In this document: positions 41,528 through 52,848 of the stretch, one piece after another | Layout: every line of letters starts with the position of its first letter | Numbering within the stretch: position 1 is the first letter of the stretch | Made by a program: the position numbers and the translations under genes | Origin: Marinomonas agarivorans | GTDB lineage: Bacteria > Pseudomonadota > Gammaproteobacteria > Pseudomonadales > Marinomonadaceae | Length of the DNA: 64,000 nt | Reading direction: 5' to 3' | Assembly (NCBI GenBank): GCA_002173415.2 | Contig: NHNK02000005.1 | Span: 62,001-126,000, forward strand | Notes under the pieces: model-generated | Told to the model about the DNA's origin: nothing | The model's input: the letters and a program-made list of their open reading frames with translations, nothing else | The model's database searches: none

Positions 41528-42829
41528 TTGAAACCGGTAAAAGTCGGAATTTGTGGGTTAGGTACAGTTGGTTCAGGCAGTTTTAATATCCTTCGGGAAA
41601 ACGCAGAAGAAATTACACGACGTGTCGGTAGAAGCATTGAAATTGAGCAAGTAGGCGCTCGTCGTGATAATCCGTCAGCAGATACATCAGCGACAAATGT
41701 AACGCGCAATATTTTTGATGTCGTTAACAATCCTGAAATTGATATTGTAATTGAATTGATTGGTGGCACCACAATAGCGAAAGAATTAGTGCTTCAAGCG
41801 ATTGAGAATCAAAAACATGTTGTCACAGCGAACAAAGCATTGATTGCTGAGCATGGCAATGAAATTTTTGCGAAAGCACAAGAGAAAGGCGTCATGGTTG
41901 CTTTTGAAGCGGCTGTCGCTGGTGGCATTCCTATTATCAAGACAGTTCGAGAAGGATTGTCTGCGAACAAAATTGATTGGTTAGCAGGTATTATAAATGG
42001 TACCGGCAATTTCATTATGACCGAAATGAGTGATAAAGGTAGGGCCTTTGACGATGTGCTAAAAGAGGCGCAGGCTTTAGGATATGCAGAAGCAGACCCT
42101 ACTTTTGATGTTGAAGGTATTGATGCTGCCCATAAACTTACCATTCTAGCCTCTATTGCCTTTGGTATTCCGTTACAGTTTGATCGTGTTTACACCGAAG
42201 GCATCAGCCAAATAACAGAAAAAGATGTTAGTTTTTCAAATCAGCTAGGTTATAGCATTAAACACCTTGGCATTGCGCGTCGCACTGCAAAAGGGGTTGA
42301 GTTAAGAGTTCATCCAACATTAGTATCGAAAAAGCAACTGCTTGCTAACGTAAATGGCGTGATGAATGCCGTTATGGTTAAGGGCGATGCTGTTGGACCA
42401 ACCTTAACTTATGGTGCTGGGGCAGGAGCGCTTGCAACAGGCTCTTCTGTTGTCGCTGATATTATTGATGTTGCTCGAACATTAACTGCAGACCCTGATA
42501 ATCGTGTGCCACATTTAGCGTTCCAAGCAAACGCTTTATCCGATTTAGAAGTCTTAGATATTGATGAAGTTGAATGTGGCTTTTTTCTTAATATGACCAT
42601 TCAGGATAGGGCAGGAGTATTAGCGAATATTACTCAAATTTTATCCACAAATGGTATCAGTATTGAATCCCTGATACAGCAAGAAAAAGGGGTTAGTGAT
42701 TCTGTCCCTCTTGTTGTGATGACGCATACTGTCGCAGAAAAAAATATGAATGCCGCCATCGCCAAAATTGAGGCCTTGCCCGATGTTATTGGCAAGATTC
42801 AACGCATTCGAGTTGAAGCATTAATTTAA
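41528..42829 (+). CDS. hom: Homoserine dehydrogenase
   Basis: Reduces aspartate semialdehyde to homoserine, the branch point to threonine and methionine. The 433-residue protein has an N-terminal dinucleotide fold (GICGLGTVGSGSFNIL). The catalytic and substrate region includes GIINGTGNFIMTEM and EGIDAAHKLTILA, and a C-terminal ACT domain (about 350-430) is the likely site of threonine feedback. It is monofunctional, without the aspartokinase part of E. coli ThrA. The start is TTG 41528 with GGGGTG upstream. thrC follows 58 bases later; no thrB is adjacent, as in pseudomonads. Confidence 0.96.
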   Translation: MKPVKVGICGLGTVGSGSFNILRENAEEITRRVGRSIEIEQVGARRDNPSADTSATNVTRNIFDVVNNPEIDIVIELIGGTTIAKELVLQAIENQKHVVTANKALIAEHGNEIFAKAQEKGVMVAFEAAVAGGIPIIKTVREGLSANKIDWLAGIINGTGNFIMTEMSDKGRAFDDVLKEAQALGYAEADPTFDVEGIDAAHKLTILASIAFGIPLQFDRVYTEGISQITEKDVSFSNQLGYSIKHLGIARRTAKGVELRVHPTLVSKKQLLANVNGVMNAVMVKGDAVGPTLTYGAGAGALATGSSVVADIIDVARTLTADPDNRVPHLAFQANALSDLEVLDIDEVECGFFLNMTIQDRAGVLANITQILSTNGISIESLIQQEKGVSDSVPLVVMTHTVAEKNMNAAIAKIEALPDVIGKIQRIRVEALI

Positions 42830-42887
42830 ACTATTTCTATAATATCAATAAGTTAGATTCTTGTTGGTAGATTAGCAGAGAGAAAAT

Positions 42888-44273
42888 ATGAACTATATAT
42901 CGACACGTGGTGAAGCGCCGAAATTATCTTTTTCTGATGTTCTGTTAGCTGGGTTAGCTAATGATGGCGGCTTATATGTGCCTGAAATATTACCTCGCTT
43001 TTCTGCGGAGGATATCGCTTCTTGGTCTGACTTATCCTACCAAGAATTGGCCTTTAAGGTGATGTTTCCTTTTGTGAAGGGAGACATTCCTGAAGTCGAT
43101 TTTCGTCGTATGATCAATGAAGCGTATGCTGACTTTAATCATCAAGCTGTCGCACCTATGGTGCAAACAGGATCGAATGAGTGGGTTTTGGAACTATTTC
43201 GTGGCCCAACATTGGCGTTTAAAGACTTTGCTTTGCAGTTGTTAGGACGCTTGATGGATTATGTTCTCACACAACGTGATGAAGAATTAGTAATTCTTGG
43301 CGCTACATCAGGTGATACCGGTTCTGCGGCAATAGAAGGTTGCCGTCATTCTGATCGTCTTGATGTTTTCATTTTGCACCCTTATGAAAGAGTTTCTGAG
43401 GTGCAGAGACGCCAAATGACCACAGTAATTGACGATAATGTGTTTAATATTGCTGTAAAAGGGAACTTTGATGATTGTCAGAGTATGGTGAAAGCCAGTT
43501 TTGCCGATCAATCTTTTTTAAATGGGAAAAAACTGGGTGCAGTTAATTCGATTAATTGGGCTCGAATTATGGCGCAAATTGTTTATTATTTTTCTGCTGC
43601 TATTTCAGTTGGAGCGCCTCACCGTCCTGTTTCATTTTCTGTGCCAACAGGCAACTTTGGTGATATTTTTGCTGGTTATCTTGCTAAGCAGATGGGGTTG
43701 CCGATCGATCAACTTGTTGTGGCAACTAATCAGAATGATATTTTGCATCGTGTTATTGCCAATAATGATATGAGCCGTCAATCTCTTAATGTTACGCTTT
43801 CGCCTAGTATGGATATTATGGTGTCTAGTAATTTTGAGCGTTTACTGTTTGATGCATACGGTCGAGATGGCGAGTCCGTAAAAGCGTTAATGGCTCAATT
43901 CAATTCAGGGGGCGTTGAGCTTGAAGCAAAAGCTTGGAATTTCATCAACTCTCATTTTGATAGTTACAAAGTTGACGATAAACGTACATGTGAAGTGATT
44001 GCCCAAGTGTTTGCCGAGACCGAGTATTTATTGGACCCACATACAGCAATAGGTCTTGAATCTGCCAGAGCTTGCTGGCGTGATAAGTCGGTGCCAATGA
44101 TTACTCTAGCGACAGCACACCCTGTTAAGTTTCCAGCAGCGGTGGAAAAAGCTGGCTGTGAAACACCTGTTTTACCTGATCACATGCAAGACTTGTTTGA
44201 ACGTCAAGAGTCTTACGAAGTATTGGCTAATGATCTTGAGCAAGTTCAGGCGTTTGTAGCGAAAAGTAGTTAG
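42888..44273 (+). CDS. thrC: Threonine synthase
   Basis: PLP enzyme that converts O-phosphohomoserine to threonine. The 461-residue product begins MNYISTRGEAPKLSFSDVLL. The PLP lysine is Lys112 in GPTLAFKDFALQLLG, and the phosphate-binding GATSGDTGSAAIEG and SVPTGNFGDIFAGYLAKQMG follow. This is the longer, bacterial form. It is co-directional with hom and followed by a long hairpin. The homoserine kinase that supplies its substrate is not in this window. Confidence 0.97.
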   Translation: MNYISTRGEAPKLSFSDVLLAGLANDGGLYVPEILPRFSAEDIASWSDLSYQELAFKVMFPFVKGDIPEVDFRRMINEAYADFNHQAVAPMVQTGSNEWVLELFRGPTLAFKDFALQLLGRLMDYVLTQRDEELVILGATSGDTGSAAIEGCRHSDRLDVFILHPYERVSEVQRRQMTTVIDDNVFNIAVKGNFDDCQSMVKASFADQSFLNGKKLGAVNSINWARIMAQIVYYFSAAISVGAPHRPVSFSVPTGNFGDIFAGYLAKQMGLPIDQLVVATNQNDILHRVIANNDMSRQSLNVTLSPSMDIMVSSNFERLLFDAYGRDGESVKALMAQFNSGGVELEAKAWNFINSHFDSYKVDDKRTCEVIAQVFAETEYLLDPHTAIGLESARACWRDKSVPMITLATAHPVKFPAAVEKAGCETPVLPDHMQDLFERQESYEVLANDLEQVQAFVAKSS

Positions 44274-44286
44274 CCACGTGTTATTT

Positions 44287-44327
44287 AGACGATACGACTT
44301 TGCAGAACGAGGTAAAGCGTATCGTCT
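44287..44327 (+). terminator. Hairpin after thrC, probable terminator
   Basis: AGACGATACG (44287-44296) pairs perfectly with CGTATCGTCT (44318-44327), and CTTT with AAAG inside it. The tract after it is T-rich but broken by other bases. It begins 14 bases after thrC. Confidence 0.7.
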
Positions 44328-44393
44328 GTCTATTACTTTTCCTTATCCTTCTTTTTGCTTTTTTACTTGCGCTTTTCCCCTAGTTAATTGCTT

Positions 44394-45113
44394 ATGAACC
44401 TTATTTTGTTTGATAAACACCAGCAGGCAGCGAACGGTTTTTACATTCTGTCAGAACGCCAATACACGCACATACGTAGGGTTATTAAAGCCGAAGTAGG
44501 TGACTCATTAAGGGTAGGAGTGCTTAATGGTTTGATCGGTGAAGGTATTTTTCAGGGGGAAAACGAACAAGGACAGGGTGTTGTTGATATAAAGTCCCTA
44601 ACAGTATCGCCACCAAAATCATTACCTCTTACCTTAGTGTTGGCATTGCCAAGGCCCAACATGCTCAAGCGAACATTATTGAATATAAGTACTATGGGCG
44701 TTAAAAAATTGGTGTTGATCAATTCTGCTCGAGTTGAAAAAAGTTATTGGCAATCGCCAGTGTTGGTAGAAGAAAACATTCATGCCATTTTATTAGAAGG
44801 GCTCGAGCAGGCAAGAGATACGCAACTGCCTGATGTGGAGTTGATTACTCGATTTAGACCCTATGTTGAAGATGTGCTGCCACATTACATGGAAAACAAA
44901 ATAGGCTTACTTGCTCATCCTTATCAATCGCAATCTTGTCCAATCAATATGAAGGAAGAAGTTGTATTAGCTATTGGGCCAGAAGGCGGTTGGAATCAAT
45001 TTGAGGTAGAAAAGTGGCAAACGATTGGTTTCAATCCTGTAAGTTTAGGGGAGCGAATATTGAAAGTGGAGACAGCCGTTCCAGTATTATTGTCACGTTT
45101 GTTTCCACTTTAA
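44394..45113 (+). CDS. rsmE: 16S rRNA (uracil1498-N3)-methyltransferase
   Basis: SPOUT-class methyltransferase for U1498 of 16S rRNA. The 239-residue product begins MNLILFDKHQQAANG and has an N-terminal PUA-like domain (HIRRVIKAEVGDSLRVGV). The C-terminal knot has VLALPRPNMLKRTLLNISTMGVKKL, AIGPEGGWNQFEVE and LGERILKVETAVPVLLS. ATG 44394 is preferred to an in-frame TTG at 44388; no strong Shine-Dalgarno site is seen. It stands between thrC and the convergent chemoreceptor genes. Confidence 0.95.
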   Translation: MNLILFDKHQQAANGFYILSERQYTHIRRVIKAEVGDSLRVGVLNGLIGEGIFQGENEQGQGVVDIKSLTVSPPKSLPLTLVLALPRPNMLKRTLLNISTMGVKKLVLINSARVEKSYWQSPVLVEENIHAILLEGLEQARDTQLPDVELITRFRPYVEDVLPHYMENKIGLLAHPYQSQSCPINMKEEVVLAIGPEGGWNQFEVEKWQTIGFNPVSLGERILKVETAVPVLLSRLFPL

Positions 45114-45153
45114 TTAGCAAAAATAATTATTAGGAATTTTCCTCCCTGAGACT

Positions 45154-47157
45154 TTACTCTTTATTACTTACTGAATTAGTTGATGAGTTAAATTGAGTTT
45201 GATCTTCTGGCGTACGAATCTTCTTGCGTCGCTTCGTTGAGCGATTATTGTCGGAGACTTTAAAGTCACTGATTTTTGCCATAATAGCATCGCCCAGCTT
45301 CACAATATCCTTACCCACCATTTCTGACTGATTGCTGGCTTCTTGTGCTTGCATGAAGCAATGTTCCATTTGCTCATAGGTTTTATTGATACTGTTAAAA
45401 CCACTTTGCTGTTTTTTGATTGCATCGTCAATTTGGTGCACCCGAGTGACGATCTTGCCCATTGCTTCCTGCACAGCATTTAAATTTTCGGTTGCTTTAC
45501 CCACATTATCCGAAGAACTGTCCGCATTCACTTTGCTTTGATTCATTAAGGTGACAACGGACTTGGTACTTGATTGAATGGTCGTGACCATATCGGTCAC
45601 TTCGTCTGTTGACTGCCGAGTCTTAGAAGCCAGATTGCGCACTTCGTCTGCAACTACTGCAAAACCTCGGCCGGCTTCACCTGCTCGTGCGGCTTCAATG
45701 GCCGCATTTAATGCCAGTAAGTTGGTTTGCTCAGCGATACCGTTGATTACATCAATAATGCCTGAAATTTTTTCGGTATCTTCACTGAGCGTATTGATGG
45801 CATTAACCGCTTGCGTGATATTTTCAGATAAGTTTGCCATTGTCGTTGCAACCTCATCCACCGTTTGCGAACTGTTTTCTACTATTTCCTTACCGTCAAG
45901 GGTTGCTTCGTTAATTTGGGTTAGGGTTGCGTCAACCGTTTCCGTTGCGTGATTGGTTTCTTGCAGTAAATTATTAATAACATCAGAGTAGCCTTTCTGC
46001 TCTTTAGAGGCGCTGCTGATCATTTTATTCACATCGGCAATGTCCTGAGAAATAGGAATTAAACGCACCACAGAGCTTAGAACTAAAGAAAACGTAGAAT
46101 CCACATGGCCGATAAATTTATTAATATCACTTGAGAGTAAAGCCGTTTCGTTGCGACCAACAATGGGCAAGCGTTGAGTTAAATCACCTCCGCCGTCAGC
46201 TAAACTCTTAATGGTAATCGCCAGATTATGCAAAGGCTTCAGTGAGCGACTAATTAAGAAACTGATAATAACAATTGCGAAAATAAAAAGGCTAATACCA
46301 CTGATAATTAGGCTAATAAGGTTATCTCTAGCATTACTATAGATTAGGTCCAACTCCATAAAATTCCAAATTTTCCAATCTAGAGAGGGGATAGTATAAA
46401 AACTAAATTGGAACTCTTTACCATCAATAACGGTGACGCCTGTGCCAGTTGATTGATCTTTGTATTGGGCCAAATCTGGATAACGTTCATATTGATTGCT
46501 GCCTATCCAATCTGCTGGTCCAGCGATAATAAAGCCATCATCACGAATAAGATCAAATTCAGAGTGATCACTAATTTTTGCAATAAAGTCGGACAGTTCG
46601 TTTAAGGCCAAATTTGCATTCATAGTAGAAACAGCATTGCCTTGTTGGTCATAAACTGGCACTGCAATTGCCATCACTAAATCCCCTAGGGAAGATGTGT
46701 ATGGTTTAGTAATTAAGCGTTTTTCGCCAGAGAATATTCGCAAAAACCACTCTCGCTTTAAGGTTTTTGCATTGAAATTTGGGATGATGCCTTCTCGCTT
46801 GCCAGAGACAGTAATGCCATCAGCATGGCCTGCATAAGACTCGAGTATGTTCATGGATTTTTGTAAGCCAAGAATAGGCGCAATAGCCTGTTTTAAAGCG
46901 TCATCATCCGCTTGACTTTGTGCCTGCATAACCTCAGCAGGGTCATAAATTGAGGCAGCGAGCTCCAACGCTTGAAAGTACACTTCCATTTTCTGTTCAA
47001 CGGTTTTACCGTTAATCGTTACCTCTTCCTGCATCTGATGAATGGCGTTTTCAATAGACGCATTACTGAAATTATGGCTACTTATGGTCGCCAATAGTGC
47101 AATAATGGCCAAGATCGAAATAGTAAGGTACAACTTGATTGTGTATTTAATCGACAT
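45154..47157 (-). CDS. Methyl-accepting chemotaxis protein (Cache-type sensor)
   Basis: A 667-residue transmembrane chemoreceptor. TM1 is near residues 8-30, followed by a periplasmic dCache-like sensor (about 35-275), TM2 near 280-300 ([20 protein letters not shown]) and a HAMP domain with [14 protein letters not shown]. The cytoplasmic signalling hairpin has tip [20 protein letters not shown] and [20 protein letters not shown]. The tail ends without a CheR-binding pentapeptide. It signals to CheA/CheW to bias the flagellar motor; the ligand is unknown. Its signalling half is very similar to the next gene upstream (47241-49817), so the pair probably arose by duplication. Confidence 0.94.
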   Translation of the reverse strand: MSIKYTIKLYLTISILAIIALLATISSHNFSNASIENAIHQMQEEVTINGKTVEQKMEVYFQALELAASIYDPAEVMQAQSQADDDALKQAIAPILGLQKSMNILESYAGHADGITVSGKREGIIPNFNAKTLKREWFLRIFSGEKRLITKPYTSSLGDLVMAIAVPVYDQQGNAVSTMNANLALNELSDFIAKISDHSEFDLIRDDGFIIAGPADWIGSNQYERYPDLAQYKDQSTGTGVTVIDGKEFQFSFYTIPSLDWKIWNFMELDLIYSNARDNLISLIISGISLFIFAIVIISFLISRSLKPLHNLAITIKSLADGGGDLTQRLPIVGRNETALLSSDINKFIGHVDSTFSLVLSSVVRLIPISQDIADVNKMISSASKEQKGYSDVINNLLQETNHATETVDATLTQINEATLDGKEIVENSSQTVDEVATTMANLSENITQAVNAINTLSEDTEKISGIIDVINGIAEQTNLLALNAAIEAARAGEAGRGFAVVADEVRNLASKTRQSTDEVTDMVTTIQSSTKSVVTLMNQSKVNADSSSDNVGKATENLNAVQEAMGKIVTRVHQIDDAIKKQQSGFNSINKTYEQMEHCFMQAQEASNQSEMVGKDIVKLGDAIMAKISDFKVSDNNRSTKRRKKIRTPEDQTQFNSSTNSVSNKE

Positions 47158-47174
47158 ATTTCCGTTTACCTATT

Positions 47175-47213
47175 TATCTATTCAACTATGTATCTATTCA
47201 ACTATGTATCTAT
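47175..47213. repeat. 16-bp tandem repeat between the two chemoreceptor genes
   Basis: TATCTATTCAACTATG is present as two perfect tandem copies (47175-47190, 47191-47206) and a seven-base start of a third (47207-47213). They fill much of the 83-base gap that leads into the 45154-47157 gene. Confidence 0.95.
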
Positions 47214-47240
47214 AAATCTACTGGTGGGCGGCGCCACTGG

Positions 47241-49817
47241 TTACGACTTTGCCTCAGTATTGTCGCTCGTTTCTGTGGCGTCATCGGCAACATCATGAAT
47301 TGTTGGAATTTCCTCTTCGTTTATTACGTCATCACTGTCAGATGAGGCTGCGCTAGAGGATTTTTTCTCGAAGGTAAATTCTTCATATTTATTACGATCT
47401 ACAGGCTCTGTTGTTGCTTGATTACTTTGTTCCTCTTTTTGTCTAACCTTGGAGCGACGTTTTTTCGACCAACTTTCGTTAGTTAGGGTGAAAACGCTGA
47501 TCTTATTCATAATGGTATCGCCGAGTTTCATGATGTCTTCGCCGACCATAGACGATTCTTCGCCAGCAATTTGCGACTCTTTAAAGCTAACATTCATTAG
47601 CTCATAGGTATGGTTGATTTCCATAAAGCCTTCTTGTTGATCTTTGATTGCTGACGAAATATCTTCCACTCGTTCAAAAATCGCCGCCATTGCTTCTTTT
47701 ACGAGTGACAATTCTTTTGTGGCTTGAGTCACATTCTCCGACGAATTTTCAGCATTTTTCTGGCTATCGCTCATTAACGACACCACAGATTTTGTGCTGG
47801 CTTGAATGGTATTCACCATGTCAGTGACTTCATCCGTAGACTGTCTGGTTTTGGAGGCCAATGTTCTTACCTCATCGGCAACAACGGCAAATCCTCGGCC
47901 AGCTTCACCTGCTCGTGCTGCTTCAATGGCGGCATTTAATGCAAGTAAATTGGTTTGTTCAGCGATACCGTTAATAACATCAATGATGCCTGAAATACGG
48001 TCGGTATCCTTGGTTAACTTATCAATTGCCTTCACGGCTTCAGCGACATTTTGAGCGAGAGCCTGCATACTTACATAGACACCTTCAACAGTTTCTGAGC
48101 TGCTTTCAACAACCTTATTGCCACTGCTTGTGGATTCGTTGATCTGCCCTAATTTCTCATCGACTAACTGGGTTGATTCGTTCGTAGTGAGTAATAGTCC
48201 ATTAATTTTTTCTGAATGTTTTTTCTGCTCCTGTGAGGCATTAGCAATGCGATTGTTCACATCGGCCATATCTTGTGAAATTGGGATCAAGCGCACAACC
48301 GAATCAATGACACTGGAGAAGGTACTATCGATATGGCTAACAAACAGATTAATGCCTTTGGATAATTGTGTGGTTTCATCCTTACCTTTAGTAGGTAAAC
48401 GTTTGGTGAGATCGCCTTCCCCTTCGGCAAGGTCATACACGGTTTCAACCATGTAATTGATGGGCTTGGTGATGATTCTGGCAAGCAATAGACCAAGAAT
48501 AGCGCCGATAACTAGGAAGATAAGAACATAGACAGTAATTTGGCCTGACAGCATATTTTCTAATTCACGGATATCCTTAAAGGCTTCTGCTTCATCAATT
48601 TCACTCATTAATGCCCAGTTTGTCCCGAGGAAATTAATAGGTTTGTAGGCAGAAAGTACGGTTTTTCCTTGTTTATTAGGAAACACCTCTATACCCGTTT
48701 CACCACCAAGAGCCTTATTAACCCCAACGGTTTCTACTTTAACCAAACCAATCGTACTGTTTTGTGTGTCAACATGGTTAATCGTATCGTTCGAGAACCC
48801 CATGTCCCTGAGTTCTTGTAGATAAGTATCTTTATTCTCAACTAAACCACGGCTGTTACTGCGCATTTTTTTATCAGGGCCAACAAGGTAGGTTTCTCCT
48901 GTTTTACCTAAGCCGCCAAGTTCCCAGTGGCTATGATGGTTCATTACCTCATTGATGCGGTTGATCGGCATTTGAAAAATCAACACACCGATCAATTGAT
49001 TACCATCAAAAATAGGGGAGGACATAAAAGACGCTGGGCTGTCATAAGACGGAATATACGCATCAAAGTCCGTTAAAAACACCTCGTCAGCCTTGCTGGC
49101 ATTCAGCGCTTTTTGATAAGCCGTTCCAATGCCAGAATTAGCATAGGGCCCTGTTTTTAGTGACGTGCCAAAATCAATTTCTTTAAACACACTGTAAACA
49201 ATATGTCCTGTATTGGCATCAACTAAGAAGATGTCATAGTAGTCAAATAAGCTTTGGTATTTACCTATCCTAGGGTGAAAAATACTGTGATAGAGATCAT
49301 AGTCATCATTGGTATTTGCACTAACAAGGTTATTTTTTTCTCCTAGTGGCGCAGGGTTATTGGCAATGTAGAGGGATTGGAAATAAAGCGCTGCAGAGTC
49401 CGCTTTATTTAAAATAGCTGCTGTATCAATGGAGTCGCCATCGTTTCGCTTGCGATATTCAGTTCTAAAATCCTTCTCATAGAAGTTTTTTACCGCACTT
49501 CTGCTACTGCTAATATCATTATTAGAGAGTTCGCTCATTTTTGTATGAAAAGCACTGTCAAAGCTTTTCATCGCATCAATGATCATTAAATTATTGGAAT
49601 AGGTAATTATCTGCTCTTCGATTAATTTTAAATAATCGGTAATGGCATCCGAGGTCAATTCACGCACTGCAACGAGTCGGTTTTCTGCTTCGTGGTGCAC
49701 AATTTGAGCGCCATCTTTCATGGCGGCACCTTTTATCAATAAACTGATTAATAAAGCTGGAATAAATGCCAGACCTGTTCCAAGTAAAATAAGACGTAAT
49801 TTAATGCTCATACCCAT
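47241..49817 (-). CDS. Methyl-accepting chemotaxis protein with large periplasmic sensor
   Basis: An 858-residue chemoreceptor with a periplasmic region of about 400 residues between TM1 ([20 protein letters not shown]) and TM2 ([18 protein letters not shown]). The sensor contains [20 protein letters not shown], typical of large Cache-type sensors. HAMP ([12 protein letters not shown]) and an intact signalling tip ([18 protein letters not shown]) follow. A basic patch is followed by an acidic tail rich in Asp, Glu and Ser, with no CheR-binding pentapeptide. The frame opens at GTG 49835, but AAGGAG lies within those codons, so ATG 49817 is the likely start. Downstream lies a paralogue with a smaller sensor. 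Confidence 0.94.
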   Translation of the reverse strand: MGMSIKLRLILLGTGLAFIPALLISLLIKGAAMKDGAQIVHHEAENRLVAVRELTSDAITDYLKLIEEQIITYSNNLMIIDAMKSFDSAFHTKMSELSNNDISSSRSAVKNFYEKDFRTEYRKRNDGDSIDTAAILNKADSAALYFQSLYIANNPAPLGEKNNLVSANTNDDYDLYHSIFHPRIGKYQSLFDYYDIFLVDANTGHIVYSVFKEIDFGTSLKTGPYANSGIGTAYQKALNASKADEVFLTDFDAYIPSYDSPASFMSSPIFDGNQLIGVLIFQMPINRINEVMNHHSHWELGGLGKTGETYLVGPDKKMRSNSRGLVENKDTYLQELRDMGFSNDTINHVDTQNSTIGLVKVETVGVNKALGGETGIEVFPNKQGKTVLSAYKPINFLGTNWALMSEIDEAEAFKDIRELENMLSGQITVYVLIFLVIGAILGLLLARIITKPINYMVETVYDLAEGEGDLTKRLPTKGKDETTQLSKGINLFVSHIDSTFSSVIDSVVRLIPISQDMADVNNRIANASQEQKKHSEKINGLLLTTNESTQLVDEKLGQINESTSSGNKVVESSSETVEGVYVSMQALAQNVAEAVKAIDKLTKDTDRISGIIDVINGIAEQTNLLALNAAIEAARAGEAGRGFAVVADEVRTLASKTRQSTDEVTDMVNTIQASTKSVVSLMSDSQKNAENSSENVTQATKELSLVKEAMAAIFERVEDISSAIKDQQEGFMEINHTYELMNVSFKESQIAGEESSMVGEDIMKLGDTIMNKISVFTLTNESWSKKRRSKVRQKEEQSNQATTEPVDRNKYEEFTFEKKSSSAASSDSDDVINEEEIPTIHDVADDATETSDNTEAKS

Positions 49818-50038
49818 TACTTTTGTCTCCTTCACATGCAGCTCAATGCTCTTTTGTGCGTAATCACTTGTTTTTCATGTAGTATATGTAGGCAAATAAA
49901 TACTATGGCTCCATTTGAAATCTAGTTGGTATATTTAAATTGTCTAGTTTTTATGCTCGTTTTCTATGCAATAAGCAGCTTTTTACCGTTGATAGCAATG
50001 ACTTAATGTTTTGCTATTGAGCACAATTGAGTGAATAC

Positions 50039-51766
50039 ATGGCGAAAAAAATTCAAAGAAGGGCAAACGATTTACATCTTGATATTGCCAACCACATGTC
50101 TCCCACTCTAGCTCGTGTATTGTCCTCCCGTGGTATTAAAAATACATCAGAGCTTGAGTATCGTCTTACAAATCTATTGTTACCTAACGCACTTTTAGGT
50201 CTCGATGAAGCTGCTAATGTATTAGCTAATGCAATTGAGCAAGGTGAAAAAATTCTTATTGTTGGTGATTTTGATGCTGACGGCGCCACAAGTACTTGTT
50301 TAGCAATGTTAGCATTAAGAGCAATGGGAGCAATTGCGCCCGATTACTTAGTTCCTAATCGTTTTGATTATGGTTACGGCTTAACACCCGAAATTGTTGC
50401 TGTAGCGAAAGAAAAAGCACCACAGGTGTTGGTAACTGTTGATAATGGTATTTCTAGTGTTGATGGGGTGAAAGCCGCAAAAGCGGCGGGGATGAAAGTC
50501 GTTGTAACCGATCACCATTTACCAGGTGATGAGTTACCCAATGCCGATGCTATAGTCAACCCAAATCAACAAGGCTGTGGCTTTGCCAGTGGAGCGTTAG
50601 CAGGTGTGGGCGTGATTTTTTATGTTATGACGGCCATTCGCGCAGAATTACAACGTCGTAACTGGTTTGAACAGCAACATATTCCCGCACCCAAAATGGC
50701 AGACTACTTAGACTTGGTTGCCTTAGGGACAGTAGCCGATGTGGTGCCTTTAGATGCAAATAATCGTATCTTGGTAAAACAAGGGCTACAAAGAATTCAA
50801 GCTGGGAAAGCCAGACCTGGGATTTTAGCGTTACTGAATGTGAGCGGTCGCAATATTCAACAAATTAAAGCATCGGATTTAGGGTTTATCGTTGGTCCTC
50901 GTTTAAATGCAGCCGGTCGACTTGATGACATGTCGTTGGGCATAGAGTGTTTATTAACAGATAACCCTCAGCAAGCTCAGAACCTAGCGCAAATGCTGGA
51001 CCAATTTAATCGCGAGAGAAAGAGCATTGAGTCAGATATGAAAGCGCAGGCAGAAATTATTCTTGCTAGTATGGTATCAAGTTCGGAGCTCCCCAATGGT
51101 ATGTGTTTTTATGAACCATCTTGGCACCAAGGTGTTATTGGTATTTTAGCCTCGCGGATGAAAGAAAAGTGTTACCGACCCGTTATCGCCTTTGCCAACG
51201 TTGGAAATGGTGAATTAAAGGGCTCAGCGAGATCAATTCCTGGACTACATATTCGAGACGCGTTAGATGTACTGGCCAAACGTTACCCAGATTTACTCAG
51301 TAAATTTGGAGGTCATGCGATGGCCGCAGGGATGACGATTGCTGAAAAAGACTACGCTTCGTTTACCAGTGCCTTTAACAAGGTAATCAGCTCATTAGTG
51401 ACAGCAGAAGACTTAGAAGACTGTGTACTGACAGATGGTGAGTTAAGAGCAGAAGACTTTAGCCTCACCTTTGCTTACCAGATTCAACAAAGTGGCCCTT
51501 GGGGGCAGGCATTTCCTGAGCCTGTTTTTGATGGCGAATTTGACATTATTCAGCAACGTATTGTTGGTGAAAAGCACTTGAAACTTCTATTGAGAGAGCC
51601 AAATGAAGGCATTCTGCTCGATGCCATTGCCTTTTTTATTGATTTGGAAAAGTGGCCAAATTCAGCTGAAAAGGCCCAAGTTGCATTTAAATTGGACATT
51701 AATGAGTTTCGTGGCCAACAAAATCTACAATTATTAGTAGATTATATCGAACCCTTGCCCGCATAA
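50039..51766 (+). CDS. recJ: Single-stranded-DNA-specific exonuclease RecJ
   Basis: 5'-3' single-strand DNA exonuclease of recombination and mismatch repair. The 575-residue product has DHH-family motifs: VGDFDADGATST, TVDNGISS, VVTDHHLPGD and DLVALGTVADVVPLDANNR. The DHHA1 part includes GSARSIPGLHIRDAL and KFGGHAMAAGM. The C-terminal OB domain has GPWGQAFPEPVFDGEF and ends LDINEFRGQQNLQLLVDYI. ATG 50039 is chosen; an in-frame TTG at 50027 is possible, and the ribosome-binding site is weak either way. It stands alone, divergent from the chemoreceptors and followed by folD. Confidence 0.97.
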   Translation: MAKKIQRRANDLHLDIANHMSPTLARVLSSRGIKNTSELEYRLTNLLLPNALLGLDEAANVLANAIEQGEKILIVGDFDADGATSTCLAMLALRAMGAIAPDYLVPNRFDYGYGLTPEIVAVAKEKAPQVLVTVDNGISSVDGVKAAKAAGMKVVVTDHHLPGDELPNADAIVNPNQQGCGFASGALAGVGVIFYVMTAIRAELQRRNWFEQQHIPAPKMADYLDLVALGTVADVVPLDANNRILVKQGLQRIQAGKARPGILALLNVSGRNIQQIKASDLGFIVGPRLNAAGRLDDMSLGIECLLTDNPQQAQNLAQMLDQFNRERKSIESDMKAQAEIILASMVSSSELPNGMCFYEPSWHQGVIGILASRMKEKCYRPVIAFANVGNGELKGSARSIPGLHIRDALDVLAKRYPDLLSKFGGHAMAAGMTIAEKDYASFTSAFNKVISSLVTAEDLEDCVLTDGELRAEDFSLTFAYQIQQSGPWGQAFPEPVFDGEFDIIQQRIVGEKHLKLLLREPNEGILLDAIAFFIDLEKWPNSAEKAQVAFKLDINEFRGQQNLQLLVDYIEPLPA

Positions 51767-51925
51767 ATAACTGGAAATAGTCTCTGTGTCTGCTCTGCCT
51801 TGTTGTGTGTATTTTAATGAAAAATTAGCAACCTATTTCTGTTTCTGTAAACAAACCCATTTATTTTTGCGTTACAATCTAGTTTCGCAAACAAACTAAG
51901 ACTAATAGGAATTGGAGCTAACTCG

Positions 51926-52768
51926 ATGGCCGCCTTAGTGCTTGATGGCAAACAATATGCACAAGAAACAGAAACACGACTCAAAGCGCAAGTTGAAGAG
52001 TTAAAAAAACGGACCGGCGGTATTCCAATACTTGCTACGATTTTAGTCGGTGACGACCCAGCGTCAGCAACCTACGTAAAAATGAAAGGCAATGCTTGCG
52101 AAAGAATAGGTATGCAATCTATTCGTGTCGAAATGCCAAATCAAACCACAACGGATGAGTTGCTATCTAAAATAAATGAGTTAAATGCCAACCCAGATGT
52201 GCATGGTATTTTGTTGCAACATCCTGTTCCGCCTCAAATTAACGAGCGCCTATGCTTTGACGCCATAGCTCAAGCAAAAGACGTTGATGGTGTAACCTGT
52301 TTAGGTTTTGGACGTATGTCTATGAATGAACCCGCCTATGGTGCGGCGACGCCTGCAGGTATTATGCGTCTTTTACAGCACTACGATATTAATTTAGCGG
52401 GTAAGCATGTGGTAGTCGTTGGACGTAGCCCTATTTTAGGTAAACCAATGGCAATGATGATGTTAAATGCCAACGCCACTGTTACAATTTGCCACTCACA
52501 TACAAAAAACTTATCTGATCTTATTGGTCAAGCGGATGTGGTTGTTGGCGCAGTAGGCAAGCCTGAGTTTATCAAAGCAGATTGGATTAAAACCGGAGCT
52601 GTCGTTGTTGATGCCGGTTATCACCCAGGTGGTGTAGGCGATATTGAGCTTGGCCCTCTCACTGAAAAAGCGAGTGCTTACACACCTGTGCCAGGAGGTG
52701 TCGGGCCTATGACAATTAATACATTGATATTGCAAACGCTTGAGTCCGGTCTAAAACAGCTAAACTAA
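51926..52768 (+). CDS. folD: Methylenetetrahydrofolate dehydrogenase/cyclohydrolase FolD
   Basis: Bifunctional enzyme linking 5,10-methylene- and 10-formyl-tetrahydrofolate. The 280-residue product has the catalytic lysine region [22 protein letters not shown] and [13 protein letters not shown]. The CDVDG-type motif reads [15 protein letters not shown], the NADP-binding loop is [17 protein letters not shown], and the end is [22 protein letters not shown] lies upstream. It is co-directional with recJ and ygfB. The upstream gap has a TTTGCG/CGCAAA pair that might bind a regulator, but no known operator is matched. Confidence 0.97.
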   Translation: MAALVLDGKQYAQETETRLKAQVEELKKRTGGIPILATILVGDDPASATYVKMKGNACERIGMQSIRVEMPNQTTTDELLSKINELNANPDVHGILLQHPVPPQINERLCFDAIAQAKDVDGVTCLGFGRMSMNEPAYGAATPAGIMRLLQHYDINLAGKHVVVVGRSPILGKPMAMMMLNANATVTICHSHTKNLSDLIGQADVVVGAVGKPEFIKADWIKTGAVVVDAGYHPGGVGDIELGPLTEKASAYTPVPGGVGPMTINTLILQTLESGLKQLN

Positions 52769-52848
52769 GTTTACCTACACTCAGCACCATAACTCTACGA
52801 AAAGGTAAAACACCTTACTAACGTCATTATGAAAAAGGTTATCTGATC

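Noticed and set aside
51841-51925. PurR operator before folD
   Set aside because: TTTGCG and CGCAAA are present, but their spacing does not fit the 16-bp PurR palindrome.
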